DNA from: RGIG995 sp045603745
Lineage (GTDB): Bacteria; Bacillota; Clostridia; Oscillospirales; UBA644
Length of the DNA: 58,313 bases
Reading direction: 5' to 3'
Assembly (NCBI GenBank): GCA_045603745.1
Contig: JAZUMQ010000016.1
Location: 1-58,313 of the forward strand
The notes below the pieces were generated by a model. The model saw only the letters and a list, made by a program, of their open reading frames with translations, had not been told where the DNA came from and searched no databases. Each line of letters opens with the position of its first letter. Position 1 is the stretch's first letter. Of the stretch, positions 32,403-41,136 are shown piece after piece. The position numbers and the translations under genes are program-made.

Positions 32403-33408
32403 AAAGATACTCCTTTCGGAAGCGAATGACAAAAACAATAAGAATGAAAAGAATGACAAAGCTCACCGCAAATCCTATTTTTAAGGAAAAAACGGGTTTG
32501 AAAAAGATTGGATAGGTTGCGGCTGTAATCCCGGCGGACAAACTTGCCTGAAAAAACTTTCCCGGGAAATAATATTTAGGTGACAATTCCGCAGGTGAAA
32601 TCACATTCAGAATTTGAAAATGAACGGAAAAACCTGACCAACCAAGCATCAACGAGGTAAGTATCGCGGACGTTATAGAAAATTCTTTAAAAAATGAAAT
32701 TCCGCAAGTTATCTCGAGCAGTCCGGACAATACGATTTTAAAGAAATCCAAGGGAACGGCAGAAGTTAATACTGCAATTAGAACTCGAAAAAATACGACA
32801 AATCCGCAGATATTTAAAACAGCACTTACAGATGAAACTACCGCCTTCGGAAAAGCACGGTTCAATAAAATTGGAGTAGGATTTGTAACTTTAGACACAA
32901 CATTTTTTCGATTCGGATTTGCCATTAAAATGCCGATAAAAATTGCAGTAACTGTCTGAACTATCCAAAGATAGACCCCGACAGAAAAACGACCGAAAAG
33001 CCCGTTTCCCACGGCACATATTACAAATACAATCCCGGGGTTATTGGTAAAAGCCAAACATTGCTCTCCATCGGATTTTGAAATTTCTCCGGATAAAACC
33101 ATTTGACAAACACAACTTGCTGCCGCAGGAAATCCGGCAAGAAGTCCGATGATCCAACAACGGATACAAGCGGAAGGTAGTCGAAAAACTCGAAAAAACA
33201 GACCGCTCGCACCTTGTTGTTTTTCGGAAGACAACCCAATGATTAAATCCGAAAGGACAAACCCGGGAAACAGAGACGGAATCAGAACCGCGGCACAAAA
33301 TAAGACGCTTTCATGGGCGGTTCGTTGCACCGTATCGGGAGAACCGAGAAACAACAAGAACAAAGCGGCAGATACAAACAATAGAAATCGAACCGAAAAC
33401 CGTTTCAT
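32362..33408 (-). CDS. ylbJ: YlbJ-like sporulation integral membrane protein
   Basis: A 348-residue membrane protein with about eight hydrophobic segments, of the YlbJ/nucleoside-recognition (Gate) family. YlbJ is needed for proper spore cortex formation in Bacillus. The segments GFPAAASCVCQMV and AFTNNPGIVFVICAVGNGLFG fit the family. It overlaps helD by 41 bases on the same strand and follows coaW by 54 bases. The ribosome site is AAGGAG. Its substrate is unknown. Confidence 0.85.
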   Translation of the reverse strand: MKRFSVRFLLFVSAALFLLFLGSPDTVQRTAHESVLFCAAVLIPSLFPGFVLSDLIIGLSSEKQQGASGLFFRVFRLPSACIRCWIIGLLAGFPAAASCVCQMVLSGEISKSDGEQCLAFTNNPGIVFVICAVGNGLFGRFSVGVYLWIVQTVTAIFIGILMANPNRKNVVSKVTNPTPILLNRAFPKAVVSSVSAVLNICGFVVFFRVLIAVLTSAVPLDFFKIVLSGLLEITCGISFFKEFSITSAILTSLMLGWSGFSVHFQILNVISPAELSPKYYFPGKFFQASLSAGITAATYPIFFKPVFSLKIGFAVSFVILFILIVFVIRFRKEYLYGKQKLRTGKTTS

Positions 33409-33462
33409 AAAGCAAACTCCTTATAGAATCTGTTCTAATTTATGAAAGAGTTTTTTCGGATA

Positions 33463-34278
33463 TTATTGATTTGCGGAAAGGGCCGCCCCGAGGGCCGTTG
33501 CGAATTCCGCATTTTTCGGAATGATAAAGTTCACGCCATGCAAGGTGCGAATTCCTTCTAACGTCTCCATGCAATGAGGAGCCTCTGCTAAACGTCCGCA
33601 AACAACAACGTCGTTGGTATTTGCAATTTTTGCGTTAAATACCGCCATCAATCCTACCGTCTGAAATACCATATTTAAAATGCCGGCAGCAATGTCTGCC
33701 GTAGAGGTAGAATCGGAAATTTTACCGAAATTGGACGCAGTCGTTGTGGCGGACATATTGGAAACATCGGATTTGCTGATGTCTCCAATGGTAAGATCAA
33801 CTTGAGTCAGATCGCCTTGGTTTGCAAGATCAATAATACTATCAAAACTGCGAACGTTGAGAAGTTTTGAAGAAAGTCCCAAAACAGTGCCGCCACCAAC
33901 TCCGGTACCGCCCATATGAGAGACCTTGTCTTTTGAGGCATTGACAAAGGCAGTGCCGGTTCCAAGGCTTACAACGACGGCTTTTTCTAAATTGGAAAGG
34001 TATAAACCACCTTTCCCCACAGAAATCAATTCTTCGACTTTTTCCGTAGGAATTCCGTAAATATCTTCCTGAAGGAAAGAACTGCCGACTCCGGTGACCA
34101 TAATGCGGGAAATGTCTTTTAAAGTTAGATTATTGATGCTAATATATTTCCCAAGTGCACCGAAGACAGAGGTGATCGGATCGGTCGCACGGACGTGGAT
34201 CGGTTCCATAGGAACTCCGTCCCGCAAACCGATAATTTTTGTATTACTTCCCCCGACGTCAATTCCGAGAGTTATCAT
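33463..34278 (-). CDS. coaW: Type II pantothenate kinase
   Basis: A 271-residue ASKHA-fold kinase that phosphorylates pantothenate, the first step of CoA synthesis. The phosphate-1 loop is LGIDVGGSNTKI, and further motifs are TGVGSSFL, SLGTGTAFV and MGGTGVGGGTVLG. Type II enzymes typically resist CoA feedback. It leads a unit with ylbJ and helD and has a good promoter. Confidence 0.93.
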   Translation of the reverse strand: MITLGIDVGGSNTKIIGLRDGVPMEPIHVRATDPITSVFGALGKYISINNLTLKDISRIMVTGVGSSFLQEDIYGIPTEKVEELISVGKGGLYLSNLEKAVVVSLGTGTAFVNASKDKVSHMGGTGVGGGTVLGLSSKLLNVRSFDSIIDLANQGDLTQVDLTIGDISKSDVSNMSATTTASNFGKISDSTSTADIAAGILNMVFQTVGLMAVFNAKIANTNDVVVCGRLAEAPHCMETLEGIRTLHGVNFIIPKNAEFATALGAALSANQ

Positions 34279-34332
34279 AAAAGAATCATTCCTTTCCGGA
34301 AAATCTTCAAATTAGAGTCTATTTGAACATAT

Positions 34333-34361
34333 ATTATAACATATTTACACGATTCCGTCAA
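34333..34361 (-). promoter_or_regulatory. Sigma-A-type promoter for the coaW-ylbJ-helD unit
   Basis: Read leftward, TTGACG (34361-34356) and TATAAT (34338-34333) are separated by 17 bases. Confidence 0.8.
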
Positions 34362-34431
34362 GTATTTTATAAAATAGTTTTCGTGTCTTTATAAGCTTTT
34401 TGAACAAAATGTAAACTTTAGCACAAATGAC

Positions 34432-34460
34432 TTGATTTTCTTTTGGAAATATGGTATTAT
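34432..34460 (+). promoter_or_regulatory. Sigma-A-type promoter for tRNA-Arg
   Basis: TTGATT (34432-34437) and TATTAT (34455-34460) are separated by 17 bases, 18 bases before the tRNA. Confidence 0.75.
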
Positions 34461-34478
34461 TATTGGGCTGAAAAAAAT

Positions 34479-34555
34479 GCGATGCTAGCTCAGCTGGATA
34501 GAGTGACTGGCTACGAACCAGTAGGTCAGGGGTTCGAGTCCCTTGCGTCGCACCA
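34479..34555 (+). tRNA. tRNA-Arg (anticodon ACG)
   Basis: 77 bases with an encoded CCA. Acceptor GCGATGC pairs with GCGTCGC (one G-T pair), and anticodon stem ACTGG pairs with CCAGT around CTACGAA, giving anticodon ACG at 34513-34515. A34 should be edited to inosine by TadA, which is not in the window. The D-stem closes with a G-T pair. Confidence 0.97.
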
Positions 34556-34594
34556 AAATCCCGAATGCAATCGCATTCGAGATTTTACTTTTAT
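34555..34594 (+). terminator. Terminator after tRNA-Arg
   Basis: CGAATGC (34562-34568) pairs with GCATTCG (34573-34579), extended by AAAATC with GATTTT across one mismatch, and is followed by ACTTTTATTT. It separates the tRNA from trmL, which has no other visible promoter. Confidence 0.8.
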
Positions 34595-34618
34595 TTCTAT
34601 TTTCTTGAGGTGTTTTTT

Positions 34619-35113
34619 ATGATTCATATCGTTTTATACGAACCGGAAATTCCCCAAAATACCGGGAACATTTCTCGAACCTGTGCGGTGACAGGGTGTC
34701 ATTTACATTTAATTGAACCATTGGGGTTTGATTTAAGCGAAAAAAGTATTCGACGTGCCGGATTGGATTATTGGCAATTTTTAACCGTTACGACTTATCC
34801 GAATTGGAATGATTTCAAATTAAAAAATCAAGGGGAATTTTATTATTGTTCCACGAAGGGGCAACAGTGTCACAGTGATATAAACTATCCTGCGGATAAG
34901 GATATTTATTTCGTCTTTGGTAAGGAAAGTCACGGTCTTCCCGAACCGTTGCTAAAGGAAAATTACGATCGCTGTATCCGGATTCCTATGCGAGGGTTTG
35001 TCCGAAGCCTGAATCTTTCCAATTCCGTAGCGGTCGTCGTTTATGAAGCGTTACGTCAACTGAATTATCCGGATCTTACCGATCATGGAGAATTGACCGG
35101 CAGACCGGATTGA
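34619..35113 (+). CDS. trmL: tRNA (cytidine/uridine-34-2'-O)-methyltransferase TrmL
   Basis: A 164-residue SPOUT-fold methyltransferase that methylates the wobble ribose of tRNA-Leu species. The knotted SAM-binding region is visible as FGKESHGLPEPL and IPMRGFVRSLNLSNSVAVVVYEALRQL, and the N-terminus EPEIPQNTGNISRTCA is typical. The start is ATG 34619, with GAGGTG upstream. It is read after tRNA-Arg and its 3' end overlaps the MATE gene on the other strand by 31 bases. Confidence 0.93.
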   Translation: MIHIVLYEPEIPQNTGNISRTCAVTGCHLHLIEPLGFDLSEKSIRRAGLDYWQFLTVTTYPNWNDFKLKNQGEFYYCSTKGQQCHSDINYPADKDIYFVFGKESHGLPEPLLKENYDRCIRIPMRGFVRSLNLSNSVAVVVYEALRQLNYPDLTDHGELTGRPD

Positions 35114-36456
35114 TCGTCTTTGATTTTTTTAACCTTAGAATAAAAACTGATTGCAAGGAAGATCGCAGCGATAATCCAAGCACAGACTTCTGCGCCGAAA
35201 ATTCCAAGTTCGTAACCGGTGAACCCGACGATAACAGAAATTCCAACGCGTAAAATAAATTCCAAAGCGCCGGAAATCATGGAAACCGCGGTATTCCCCA
35301 TGCCCTGTAATGCGGACTGATAGATATACAATAAATACAAAATCGGTAAACATGCCGCCATAAAGCATAAATAAACATAGGCAGTCTCCCCTGCGGCTTG
35401 TGCCAATGCCGGATCTTCAGATGAAATGAAAAGGCCGGTAATTTGACGTCCAAAGACAAACATCAATACAGAAATTCCCGCAGACGTAATCAAGGATAGC
35501 AGAACTGCGGCACGAACCCCTTTTCGTATGCGGTCATACAATGCAGCGCCGTAATTCTGTCCAACGTAGGTGGTTACGGCATAACCGTAAGAAAGTGCGG
35601 CAATTTCCAATAGTCCGTAAAGTTTGTTGGTTGCCGTATATCCGGCGATAAAACTCAATGCAAATCCGTTAACAACAGTCTGTACCCCCATTCCGCCAAG
35701 AGCGATAATAACGTTTTTTGCGGCAATGGGGGTTCCTAATTTCATCAAAGTTTTTCCGAGAGAAAAAGACGTTTTTAAATCTGATCTTTTAAAACACAAT
35801 TCCGATGTGCGACAAATCTTGATCAGGCAAATAACACCGGAAAGGCATTGGGAAATTACCGTTGCAATCGCAGCCCCGGAAATTCCCCAATGAAATACAA
35901 ACACAGCGATAATATCCAAAAAAATGTTGGTTATTGCAGCACACATCATGGCGATTAACGGTGTTTTACTGTCTCCGATGGCGCGTAATATCGACGAACA
36001 AAAATTAAAGAATAAAACTGCGGGAAATCCTGCCATAATAATTCTGGAATAAAGCGTCGCCATTCCGATCAATTCCGGTGGAACGCGTAATACGGCGAGA
36101 AACAGTGGTAATCCAAGTTGTGCTACCGCAATCCCAATCACCGCAATCAAGAGCGACAACCACGCTGATTGTGCCACGACACGTTTTAATTCGGGAAGAT
36201 CTCCTTCTCCGAACTTTTGAGAGATTCGGACAGAGAATCCTTGAGTAAATCCTTGTGCAATCCCCAAGAACATCCAATTGAGCCAATCTACAGTTCCCAG
36301 GGCGGCTAAGGCGTCCATTCCGACCCCTTTTCCTACAATCGCAACGTCAACAACGGTATATAATTGCTGAAAAGCATTACCAAACATCAAGGGCAGCGCA
36401 AAGAGAAATAAGAGTTTCAGCGGTTTTCCTTGGGTCATATTAAAACTTTTAGGCAT
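35083..36456 (-). CDS. MATE-family multidrug/toxin efflux transporter
   Basis: A 457-residue membrane protein with about 12 hydrophobic helices arranged as two MatE halves. The N-terminal GNAFQQLYTVVDVAIVGK and the second half beginning near LGTPIAAKNVIIALG are typical of the DinF/NorM-like clade common in Clostridia. It probably exports cationic compounds using an ion gradient. The start overlaps the rlmA-like stop by one base, so it is the last gene of that operon. Confidence 0.92.
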   Translation of the reverse strand: MPKSFNMTQGKPLKLLFLFALPLMFGNAFQQLYTVVDVAIVGKGVGMDALAALGTVDWLNWMFLGIAQGFTQGFSVRISQKFGEGDLPELKRVVAQSAWLSLLIAVIGIAVAQLGLPLFLAVLRVPPELIGMATLYSRIIMAGFPAVLFFNFCSSILRAIGDSKTPLIAMMCAAITNIFLDIIAVFVFHWGISGAAIATVISQCLSGVICLIKICRTSELCFKRSDLKTSFSLGKTLMKLGTPIAAKNVIIALGGMGVQTVVNGFALSFIAGYTATNKLYGLLEIAALSYGYAVTTYVGQNYGAALYDRIRKGVRAAVLLSLITSAGISVLMFVFGRQITGLFISSEDPALAQAAGETAYVYLCFMAACLPILYLLYIYQSALQGMGNTAVSMISGALEFILRVGISVIVGFTGYELGIFGAEVCAWIIAAIFLAISFYSKVKKIKDDQSGLPVNSP

Positions 36457-37286
36457 TATAGCACCTTTTTATAGAGCAAAACAGAGAAAGAAGTTGTGGT
36501 ATCCAACGATTCAATCGCTTCCAATTTCGCAATATCATCGAGAGATGTTTTTCTAGCGTATGGAGTCATGGAAAAGAGGTTTTTCACAGTTTCATTATCC
36601 GGTAAATGAATGGTTTTTCGCAAAACTGTATCGGAGATTAATTCAAATTCAGGATAACGCGGAATGACAACTTCATTTTCATAGACCGAATCGTAAACGG
36701 CTTTCTTCAATTCCAACAAATGATCCTCCAGGGGAATTGCTTTTATATAAATTCCGCCAGGTTTTAAAATCCGGGAAAATTCCTCAATGCAATCGGGGGC
36801 AAATACGTTGATAATCAAATCTGCCCACTCATTCTTTAAGGGTATATGATACAAACTTCCTACTGCAAATTCACCGCCGAAAGGACGTTTCGCGGCGGAA
36901 GCTAAAGCATCTTTGGAAATGTCAATTCCGACACTTTCAGGTGAAAACCCTTGTATTTGCAAAATTTTATGCAATTCTTCCGTATACCAACCTTCTCCGC
37001 ACCCCGCATCGAATATCTGTGGGGATTTTGGAAGATTCGGCATTGCAACGGAGGCAATCGTATCCAGTAACGGACGATAATATCCCTGCGATAAAAATGC
37101 GGTACGAGCACGAACCATGGACTTGTCGTCTCCGTGAAGCCGGCCTTGTTGGGACATTAAAAGATTGACGTATCCGCTTTTTGCATAATCATAACAGTGT
37201 CCGGAAGTACAACGCAGGGTCTTCCCTTCTTTTTGCATTTTGCTTCCGCAGACCGGACAAGAAAACGCACTGACATTACCGATCAT
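36456..37286 (-). CDS. RlmA-family 23S rRNA (guanine-N1) methyltransferase
   Basis: A 276-residue SAM-dependent methyltransferase. The N-terminal zinc site is CPVC with CTSGHCYD (about residues 10-33), and the SAM motif is FDAGCGEGWYTEEL (about 91-104). The family contains RlmA(I), which methylates G745, and RlmA(II)/TlrB, which methylates G748 and gives tylosin-type macrolide resistance; the sequence alone does not decide which. An efflux pump gene directly follows in the operon, which could fit a resistance role but is not proof. Confidence 0.85.
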   Translation of the reverse strand: MIGNVSAFSCPVCGSKMQKEGKTLRCTSGHCYDYAKSGYVNLLMSQQGRLHGDDKSMVRARTAFLSQGYYRPLLDTIASVAMPNLPKSPQIFDAGCGEGWYTEELHKILQIQGFSPESVGIDISKDALASAAKRPFGGEFAVGSLYHIPLKNEWADLIINVFAPDCIEEFSRILKPGGIYIKAIPLEDHLLELKKAVYDSVYENEVVIPRYPEFELISDTVLRKTIHLPDNETVKNLFSMTPYARKTSLDDIAKLEAIESLDTTTSFSVLLYKKVL

Positions 37287-37845
37287 TTGAATCCTCCTGA
37301 AGAATAAGGGGTTCTTGTCCTTCCCGAAACAATACCGGAGTAGAATTCGGCAAACAATATTGACTTAAACTTTCCCCTTCTTTTACGCCGTAGATAGCTC
37401 CATGCAAAGCACCGGAAATTCCACCGTGGGAAACCACTAAAATCGTACCTTCAGGGTGCTTTTTTTTGAGTTCCTGATAAAAATCCGAAACCCGGCTCAC
37501 CAAATCTTCCATCTGTTCTACACCGGGAATGGAAGGTTGTCCAAAGATCCAACGACGCGAAAAAAAATCCGGCGGAAAGGGTTGTCCTTCCAGGGGGCCA
37601 AAACTCCATTCTGCAATCCGTTCATCAAAAATCGGTGTTGCATTTGGATAAGCATATTCCAACGTTTGGCGTGCGCGAATCAAAGGAGAACAATAAACTG
37701 CATCAAAGTGGTATTTAGAAAGGATTTTTCCCGCTTGTTTAGCACCTTCAATTCCAACCTCATTCAAGGGAATATCGGTTCTGCCCTGAAGACGCCGTTC
37801 CACATTCCATTGGGTCTGTCCATGGCGTAAATAAATTAAATTCAC
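37276..37845 (-). CDS. Histidine phosphatase family protein (GpmB/CobC-like)
   Basis: A 189-residue phosphatase. The catalytic motif is LRHGQTQWN, with the phospho-accepting His near residue 8; supporting residues are in YCSPLIRARQT, EWSFGPLEGQ and VVSHGG. Family members include phosphoglycerate mutase-like enzymes, alpha-ribazole phosphatase and broad-range phosphatases; the substrate is not decided here, and no cobalamin genes are nearby. It starts with GTG after GGAG and overlaps the rlmA-like gene by 11 bases. Confidence 0.85.
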   Translation of the reverse strand: MNLIYLRHGQTQWNVERRLQGRTDIPLNEVGIEGAKQAGKILSKYHFDAVYCSPLIRARQTLEYAYPNATPIFDERIAEWSFGPLEGQPFPPDFFSRRWIFGQPSIPGVEQMEDLVSRVSDFYQELKKKHPEGTILVVSHGGISGALHGAIYGVKEGESLSQYCLPNSTPVLFREGQEPLILQEDSNDR

Positions 37846-37859
37846 TTGTAATAACTCCG

Positions 37860-38855
37860 TTAATATATTTGATCCGATAGATACCGGATATTCGCCTCAA
37901 AATCTACGTCGATAACCGACATTTTTCGATAAGTAATAAAGGAAAACGTTCCTTTTTGAGGAATCGACATAAAGGTGGGTTGATAGTTCAGATATTCCGG
38001 CAATTCGGATACAAGAGATTTCAGTTGATCCTTTGGAATGTTCGTCGTGACGTTTGGTAGAATTGCGGTAAACAAGTTCAATAAATCAAAAACAGACGCG
38101 CTTTTCAACTTTTTAATTAAAGCATTCAACAAATTTCGTTGACGTTGTGTTCGATCAAAATCACCGTCAATACTGCTCCGATTTCGGGCATAGGAAAGTG
38201 CCTGAATCCCATTTAAGTGATATGTACCATCCTTTAATGGAATTTTTGAAACTCCGGAATTCATTTGACGACACAATTCGTTCATCACTTTTGCTTCTGA
38301 AGAGGAAACCGAGATTTCAACTCCCCCCAAAAGATCAATAATTTGGGAAAAAGAAGAAAAATCCACCGAAACGTAAGACGAAATATCGACGTTAAATTGA
38401 TCTTTTAACGTCTTTAGCAATAAATTCACACCACCGAAGGAGTAGGCGGAATTGAGCCGATTTTTTCCGTGTCCTTCAATCGTTACCAGCATATCCCGGA
38501 GTAAGGAACAAGCAATGATTTTCTTGCTTTCCCGGTTCAGAGAAACCAAAATCATTGCATCAGAACGGCAGGACTGTCCTGGAATGCGGGCATCGGTGCC
38601 AATGAGAAGAAAATTTTGAACCGTCGTTGTATCGGAAATTACGGTCAAACCGCTTTCGTCGGTAGGCGGTTGTAATGGTAATTTCAGGGGTGAATCCTTT
38701 TGCGGAATCGACATATCTTCTTTATTTTCAGGTTGAAGTGTATTTATATAATGTTCACTGATTAAATGATACCCGACGCAGAAAAAAACTGAAAGAGCGG
38801 AAAGCAGAAAGCAAATACGGAACAGTACGAAAAACACAGTTCGTTGAATACGCAA
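37860..38855 (-). CDS. LytR-CpsA-Psr (LCP) family cell-wall ligase
   Basis: About 331 residues, with one N-terminal membrane helix (about 6-28) and an external LCP domain. LCP enzymes attach teichoic acids or other glycopolymers from lipid carriers to peptidoglycan. Conserved residues are in LIGTDAR, SDAMILVSLN, SLLRDMLVTI, RLNSAYSFGG and the arginine-rich SYARNRSSIDGDFDRTQRQ. The start is assigned to TTG 38855 because AAAAGGTG lies six bases before it; the frame stays open further upstream to TTG 38885. It leads a four-gene operon. Confidence 0.88.
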   Translation of the reverse strand: MRIQRTVFFVLFRICFLLSALSVFFCVGYHLISEHYINTLQPENKEDMSIPQKDSPLKLPLQPPTDESGLTVISDTTTVQNFLLIGTDARIPGQSCRSDAMILVSLNRESKKIIACSLLRDMLVTIEGHGKNRLNSAYSFGGVNLLLKTLKDQFNVDISSYVSVDFSSFSQIIDLLGGVEISVSSSEAKVMNELCRQMNSGVSKIPLKDGTYHLNGIQALSYARNRSSIDGDFDRTQRQRNLLNALIKKLKSASVFDLLNLFTAILPNVTTNIPKDQLKSLVSELPEYLNYQPTFMSIPQKGTFSFITYRKMSVIDVDFEANIRYLSDQIY

Positions 38856-38908
38856 AAAAATCACCTTTTCCGGAAAAAACTGCAAGATCGGGAAAGGGGC
38901 TATTCTTT

Positions 38909-38937
38909 ATTATAAGACTTTCTCCGCGAAAAAGCAA
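38909..38937 (-). promoter_or_regulatory. Sigma-A-type promoter for the LCP operon
   Basis: Read leftward, TTGCTT (38937-38932) and TATAAT (38914-38909) are separated by 17 bases. Confidence 0.7.
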
Positions 38938-39011
38938 GTTTTTTCATAAATCGTCGGAAATTTGTAATAACTTCCGCGGAAAATTATATGTATTTTTAGA
39001 ATAGAAAATGA

Positions 39012-39033
39012 GCCCCGACAAAGAAGTCGGGGC
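39012..39033 (-). terminator. Terminator after the ABC exporter-MazG unit
   Basis: GCCCCGAC (39012-39019) pairs with GTCGGGGC (39026-39033); read leftward it is followed by TCATTTTCTATTC. Confidence 0.8.
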
Positions 39034-39045
39034 AACGTCTTTTAA

Positions 39046-39378
39046 TTATAATTCTTTGTTGAGAATGAATTTTTCTAAATTCGTATTATGGTGATATTTA
39101 AGAGACGCCTTTTTATCTTTTTCAAGAATTATCGTATTCAAATCAATGTCGTTAATTGCGGCAATTGCCACGATATAATGGAGCATATCTGCCAATTCCG
39201 TTCCCAACAACATTTTTGTGTTTGAAATCTCTTTCCGTTTGTTCCCGGAACGAATATTGAGAACTTCCGCAACTTCTCCTAATTCTTCTGCTAATTTGAG
39301 AAATAGCCCCTGCTCCGTTGCCCAAGAACCATACCGTTCCAACAGGTATTCCTGCATAACGTCAATTGAAACTTTCAT
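39046..39378 (-). CDS. MazG-like nucleotide pyrophosphohydrolase domain protein
   Basis: A 110-residue all-alpha NTP pyrophosphohydrolase. The metal-binding residues appear as KLAEELGEVAEVL (the EExxE pattern) and ELADMLHYIVAIA (the ExxD pattern) further on, with a basic patch KKASLKYHH after. Such single-domain MazG-like enzymes clean up non-canonical or excess nucleotides. It is 21 bases downstream of the ABC exporter genes and ends in a terminator; a functional tie to the exporter is not evident. Confidence 0.82.
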   Translation of the reverse strand: MKVSIDVMQEYLLERYGSWATEQGLFLKLAEELGEVAEVLNIRSGNKRKEISNTKMLLGTELADMLHYIVAIAAINDIDLNTIILEKDKKASLKYHHNTNLEKFILNKEL

Positions 39379-39399
39379 TTATCTACCCTTCCATATCCC

Positions 39400-41136
39400 T
39401 TAGTGTGCAAACTGACTGCGATACAATTCTGCATAAAAACCGTTGGAAGCAAGAAGTTCACAATGGGTTCCCTGTTCGATCACTTTTCCGTCCCGCATGA
39501 CTAAAATTCGATCGGCTTCCTGAATCGTGGAGAGGCGATGCGCAACAATAAAGGAAGTCCGGCCTTCCATTAATTTTGCAAAAGCTCTCTGGATCCGGTG
39601 TTCGGTGCGTGTGTCGATAGAGGAAGTTGCTTCGTCAAGAATCAACATGGGAGGCAAACATAACATAACACGGGCAATGCAGAGTAACTGCTTTTGCCCC
39701 TGAGAAAGGCTCCCCCCGTCTTCCCCGATTCTGGTATGATAGCCTTCAGGTAACCGTTTGATAAAACTATGAGCATGGGAAGCTTTTGCAGCAGCGATCA
39801 CTTCTTCATCGCTGGCATCAGGACGCCCCATGGCAATATTGTCTCGGATTGTTCCGGATTTCAGCCAGGTTTCCTGTAAAACCATGCCGTAATTTTCTCT
39901 CAAAGATTTACGGGGAATTTGACGAAGATCAACACCTTCAATCTTAATTGAACCGGAATTCGGATCATAAAATCGCATCAAAAGATTGATTACTGTCGTT
40001 TTCCCGCATCCGGTAGGACCAACGATGGCAATTCTTTGCCCGGGAGAAACGCTCAAAGAAAGATGTTCAATCAACTTCCGATCGGGGGTATAGGAGAACG
40101 AAACATCTTCCAAGGCGACGTTGCCGGAAACTTGTTCCGGAAGAGGGTTGACTTCCGGATCGGCAGATTCCGACTCTTCCGAGATTAAGGTGAATACTCG
40201 TCCGGCACAAGCCAAAGAATTTTGCAATTCGGTCATTACACCGGAAATTTCATTGAAAGGTTTTGTATATTGATTAGCATAACTGAGAAAACTGGACAAA
40301 AGTCCAACGGTCAAGCCGCCGGAAATAACCGCTAAGACACCGACAAGTCCAACCCCTGCATAAACCAAACTATTGACGAAGCGAGTGGAAGGGTTGACCA
40401 GAGAAGAATAGAAAATTGCCTTTAAAGAACATTTACGCAACCGCTCGTTAACATCTTCAAAACGGTCTTTTGCTTGATTTTCATAAGAAAACGCCTGTAC
40501 GATCTTTTGTTGTCCGATCATTTCGTCGATCAAAGCCGTTTGTTCTCCACGGGTTGTCGATTGTACCTGAAACATTGAATAAGTGCGCTTTACAATAAAT
40601 GATGCTACGAACAAAGAAATCGGAGTGATGAGAACGACTACAAGGGCAATGCGAAAATCCAAAACAAGCATAATTACCAAAGTTCCGAGAATTGTAGCAA
40701 TGCCGGTAAACAGTTGTGTAAAGCCCAAAAGCAAGCCGTCTGCAAAGGTGTCCACATCAGTGATAACACGACTGGCCAGATCGCCTACAGGGTGGGAATC
40801 CAGATAACTCAAAGGCAAAATGGAAATTTTGGAAAATGCGTCTCTTCGAATATCTCGAACCATGCCGTAGGTCAGGCGATTGTTACAAAAGCTCATGCTC
40901 CATTGCGCAACAGAAGTGATTGCAACGGCAAGCGCAATCCGAAGAATAATCCGGAAAATCTCAGGAAAATTTACGTTCCCTGCATCAATGATTTTATCGA
41001 TCGCTTGACCGGTCAAAATTGGAACATATAAGGTCAGGGCTACAGTGATTAACGCTAATAACAAAGACAACACAAGGTATCCCCAATAGTGGCGGAGATA
41101 GGAAAATACGGTTTTTAAAGTTTCTTTTCGATTCAT
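39400..41136 (-). CDS. ABC exporter half-transporter with catalytic Walker B glutamate
   Basis: A 578-residue fused membrane and ATPase half-transporter of the multidrug type. Six membrane helices (about 15-310) precede the nucleotide-binding domain: Walker A GPTGCGKTT, Q-loop region MVLQETWL, signature LSQGQ (variant of LSGGQ) and Walker B LILDEATSSID with the catalytic Glu. It overlaps the upstream partner by four bases (ATGA). The pair looks like a heterodimeric exporter of the LmrCD/TM287-288 kind: this subunit supplies the active Walker site and a degenerate signature. The substrate is unknown. Confidence 0.92.
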   Translation of the reverse strand: MNRKETLKTVFSYLRHYWGYLVLSLLLALITVALTLYVPILTGQAIDKIIDAGNVNFPEIFRIILRIALAVAITSVAQWSMSFCNNRLTYGMVRDIRRDAFSKISILPLSYLDSHPVGDLASRVITDVDTFADGLLLGFTQLFTGIATILGTLVIMLVLDFRIALVVVLITPISLFVASFIVKRTYSMFQVQSTTRGEQTALIDEMIGQQKIVQAFSYENQAKDRFEDVNERLRKCSLKAIFYSSLVNPSTRFVNSLVYAGVGLVGVLAVISGGLTVGLLSSFLSYANQYTKPFNEISGVMTELQNSLACAGRVFTLISEESESADPEVNPLPEQVSGNVALEDVSFSYTPDRKLIEHLSLSVSPGQRIAIVGPTGCGKTTVINLLMRFYDPNSGSIKIEGVDLRQIPRKSLRENYGMVLQETWLKSGTIRDNIAMGRPDASDEEVIAAAKASHAHSFIKRLPEGYHTRIGEDGGSLSQGQKQLLCIARVMLCLPPMLILDEATSSIDTRTEHRIQRAFAKLMEGRTSFIVAHRLSTIQEADRILVMRDGKVIEQGTHCELLASNGFYAELYRSQFAH

